Part shown: in pieces, positions 33,647 through 34,957 of the stretch
Position numbering within the stretch: the stretch's first letter is position 1
Layout of the letters: the number at the start of each line of letters is the position of its first letter
Position numbers and translations under genes: made by a program
The notes under the pieces: model-generated
What the model was told of the DNA's origin: nothing
Database searches by the model: none
The model's input: the letters and a program-made list of their open reading frames with translations, nothing else
Source of the DNA: Ruminococcus sp.
Lineage (GTDB): Bacteria; Bacillota; Clostridia; Oscillospirales; Ruminococcaceae
DNA: 34,957 nt
Direction of reading: 5' to 3'
Assembly (NCBI GenBank): GCA_014799785.1
Contig: JAAVHI010000089.1
Location: 1 to 34,957, forward strand

Positions 33647-34765
33647 TCAGTAAGCAATATCGTTCATATCGGCGATCTCCGCGCCGCCGTAGTAGTGGAG
33701 CAGGATATCCTTGTAGTCGCTGCCGTTGTTCGCCATAGCGTTTGCGCCGTACTGGCTCATGCCCACGCCGTGGCCGCTGCCCTTTGTGGTAACGGAAAAA
33801 GTCCCGCTTTTTTCGGAGTACTCAACGGTGAAATTTGCCGAGCGCAGGGAAAATATACGTCTGAAATCCGCTCCCGACAGCTCCGCGCCGCCTGCGGTCA
33901 TTTTTGTTACCGTACCCGAAACGCTTCTTTCCTTTATGTCAAGCCAGTTTTCGGGACTTCCGCCAAAGTCTGTTTCCTCCAAAGCGGTCTCCAGACGGGC
34001 TTTAAGCTCCGCTTCGGTAAAGGTGTTCTCCTCCAGATAGGAGGGGGACTTTTCGTCCTCGCTACTGTCAACGGGAACAAGATAGTCCACGGGGCTTCCC
34101 CAGACCACCTCCGCGCTTTCGGTCTTGCCCCCCGACGTGGAGTGAAACGCCGCAACTATGGGTTCTCCCTCGTACACAAGCACGTCCGAGCCTGTGGCGT
34201 CAACAGCGGCGGAAGCCTTTTCAAGGTACACCTCATAGCCGCTTCCGTAAAAGGCTTTCGCCTGCTCGGGAGTGAAGTATGCCTGATATTTGGTGCTGTC
34301 GTTGGAAATATCCGCGCCCATAAGCTCGGGGTCGGGGGAGAGACGCTGTTTTTCCCGCTGTCTTACGGCGTAAGTCCGAGCCGCAACAGCCTGCGCTTTG
34401 AGGGCTTCCTCGTGATAGGAGGCAGGCATTTCCGCAAGCACCGCGCCTATGACATAATCGCGCAGGGAAAGCTCCATGACTTGTCCGCTTGTGAAGTCAA
34501 GGACTTTTAGGGTGTCGGATATGTCGGTATCTGCGGGCTTGGACGGCTCGTCCGTATTGACAGTCGGAACGGCTTCGGGAGTATCTGATTCTGCGTCGGG
34601 GGCGGTCGTTTTTTTGGCGGCAGCACTCCGAGCGCCGTTTGAAAGTCCCGCGGCTTCCGCGGTAAGGGGCGGGGAAACGCCGTCCCGCGGTTTTATAAAG
34701 GTGAGCATGGGTATGGCTGCAAGCAGCAGGGCGAACAGGGCGGCGGCTTTAAGTAATTCTTTCAT
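33647..34765 (-). CDS. spoIID: SpoIID-family lytic transglycosylase
   Basis: The 372-residue protein has an N-terminal membrane anchor (about 4-24), a disordered Ala/Pro/Thr/Asp-rich stretch (about 28-85) and a SpoIID domain: LRDYVIGAVLAEMP with the predicted catalytic Glu (about 112), HEEALKAQAVAARTYA, AFHSTSGGKTESAEVVWG and the C-terminal GSGHGVGMSQYGANAMA. In sporulating Firmicutes SpoIID cuts peptidoglycan ahead of the engulfing mother-cell membrane with SpoIIM and SpoIIP, neither seen here. AAAGGAG lies eight bases before the ATG. A vegetative SpoIID-like (LytB) role is possible. Together with sigK it argues for a sporulation programme. Confidence 0.9.
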   Translation of the reverse strand: MKELLKAAALFALLLAAIPMLTFIKPRDGVSPPLTAEAAGLSNGARSAAAKKTTAPDAESDTPEAVPTVNTDEPSKPADTDISDTLKVLDFTSGQVMELSLRDYVIGAVLAEMPASYHEEALKAQAVAARTYAVRQREKQRLSPDPELMGADISNDSTKYQAYFTPEQAKAFYGSGYEVYLEKASAAVDATGSDVLVYEGEPIVAAFHSTSGGKTESAEVVWGSPVDYLVPVDSSEDEKSPSYLEENTFTEAELKARLETALEETDFGGSPENWLDIKERSVSGTVTKMTAGGAELSGADFRRIFSLRSANFTVEYSEKSGTFSVTTKGSGHGVGMSQYGANAMANNGSDYKDILLHYYGGAEIADMNDIAY

Positions 34766-34839
34766 TTTGAACAGCTCCTTTTGGTTTTTGATTTTTTACG
34801 GTAAATTTTGATTTACAAGACTAACGGTCGTCACGCTTA

Positions 34840-34957
34840 GGCGGCGAAGCCGCCGACATCAGCTGGTCGAGCTGAGCCCAGCTCGCGAAGTCCAGAGGCG
34901 GAGCCTTTGGTCGCGCTCCGCAGAGCGCGAAATTCCCTTTCCCGCGCCCGCAGGCGC
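34840..34957. repeat. Array of short GC-rich hairpins, running off the window
   Basis: At least five perfect short inverted repeats follow one another: GGCGGC/GCCGCC (34840-34854), GAGCT/AGCTC (34869-34884), AGGC/GCCT (34896-34906), TCGCGCTC/GAGCGCGA with loop CGCA (34911-34930), GCGCC/GGCGC with loop CGCA (34944-34957). Another, AT-rich pair GTAAAT/ATTTAC, is at 34801-34816. No ORF explains them. Composition is far more GC-rich than the local intergenic DNA. Confidence 0.65.

Noticed and set aside
1..34957. CRISPR arrays, tRNA or rRNA genes, phage or transposase genes
   Set aside because: Looked for on both strands; no regularly spaced repeats, no cloverleaf or rRNA-like sequence, and no integrase or transposase motifs were seen.

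Overview
The window looks like a chromosome segment from a low-to-mid GC, anaerobic, gut-type Clostridia, most likely a Ruminococcus-like member of the Oscillospiraceae. The reasons are type I dockerin and cohesin proteins, a clostridial dcw cluster with mraZ and a PASTA-tailed class B PBP, a DAP-type MurE (DNPR motif), a reverse rubrerythrin, and two sporulation-type genes (sigK, spoIID). No rRNA, tRNA, CRISPR array, transposase or phage gene was seen.

Region 1 (1-6862) is a secreted cohesin/dockerin locus. A 5'-truncated transglutaminase-like protein with a dockerin is followed by a signal-peptide protein with one cohesin-like domain, two cadherin-like beta-sandwich domains, a run of CxxC modules and a C-terminal membrane anchor. 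Two paralogous leucine-rich-repeat dockerin proteins come next. The second is split by loss of one A in a short A run; putting it back gives exactly the 498-residue length of its neighbour. The locus ends at a clear terminator.

Region 2 (6863-13392) holds single-gene units: sigK, a 43-residue Cys-rich membrane micropeptide, a ClpC/ClpA-type AAA+ chaperone, a reverse rubrerythrin behind two tandem promoters (one carrying a perfect 9-bp inverted repeat), a bioY-DUF1284 pair under a BirA-type operator, and an HD-domain protein. A roughly 100-bp palindromic repeat occurs twice, inverted, at 3431 and 7871.

Region 3 (13652-28231) is the division and cell-wall cluster: mraZ, rsmH, ftsL-like, class B PBP, a fused murE-murF, mraY, ftsW, murG, murA, ftsQ, then ftsZ with its own promoter and terminator. 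A promoter followed by MraZ-box-like repeats precedes mraZ. The genes cover most of the lipid II route (MurA, MurE, MurF, MraY, MurG) and much of the divisome; murB, murC, murD and ddl are absent here.

Region 4 (28232-34957) contains a gene-poor structured stretch, a compact transcription unit with a 25-codon ORF whose start codon lies in a perfect inverted repeat, a small XRE repressor divergent from a two-gene ABC exporter operon with two matching 19-bp operators, an unrecognised two-TM protein, spoIID, and a GC-rich array of consecutive short hairpins that runs off the window end.
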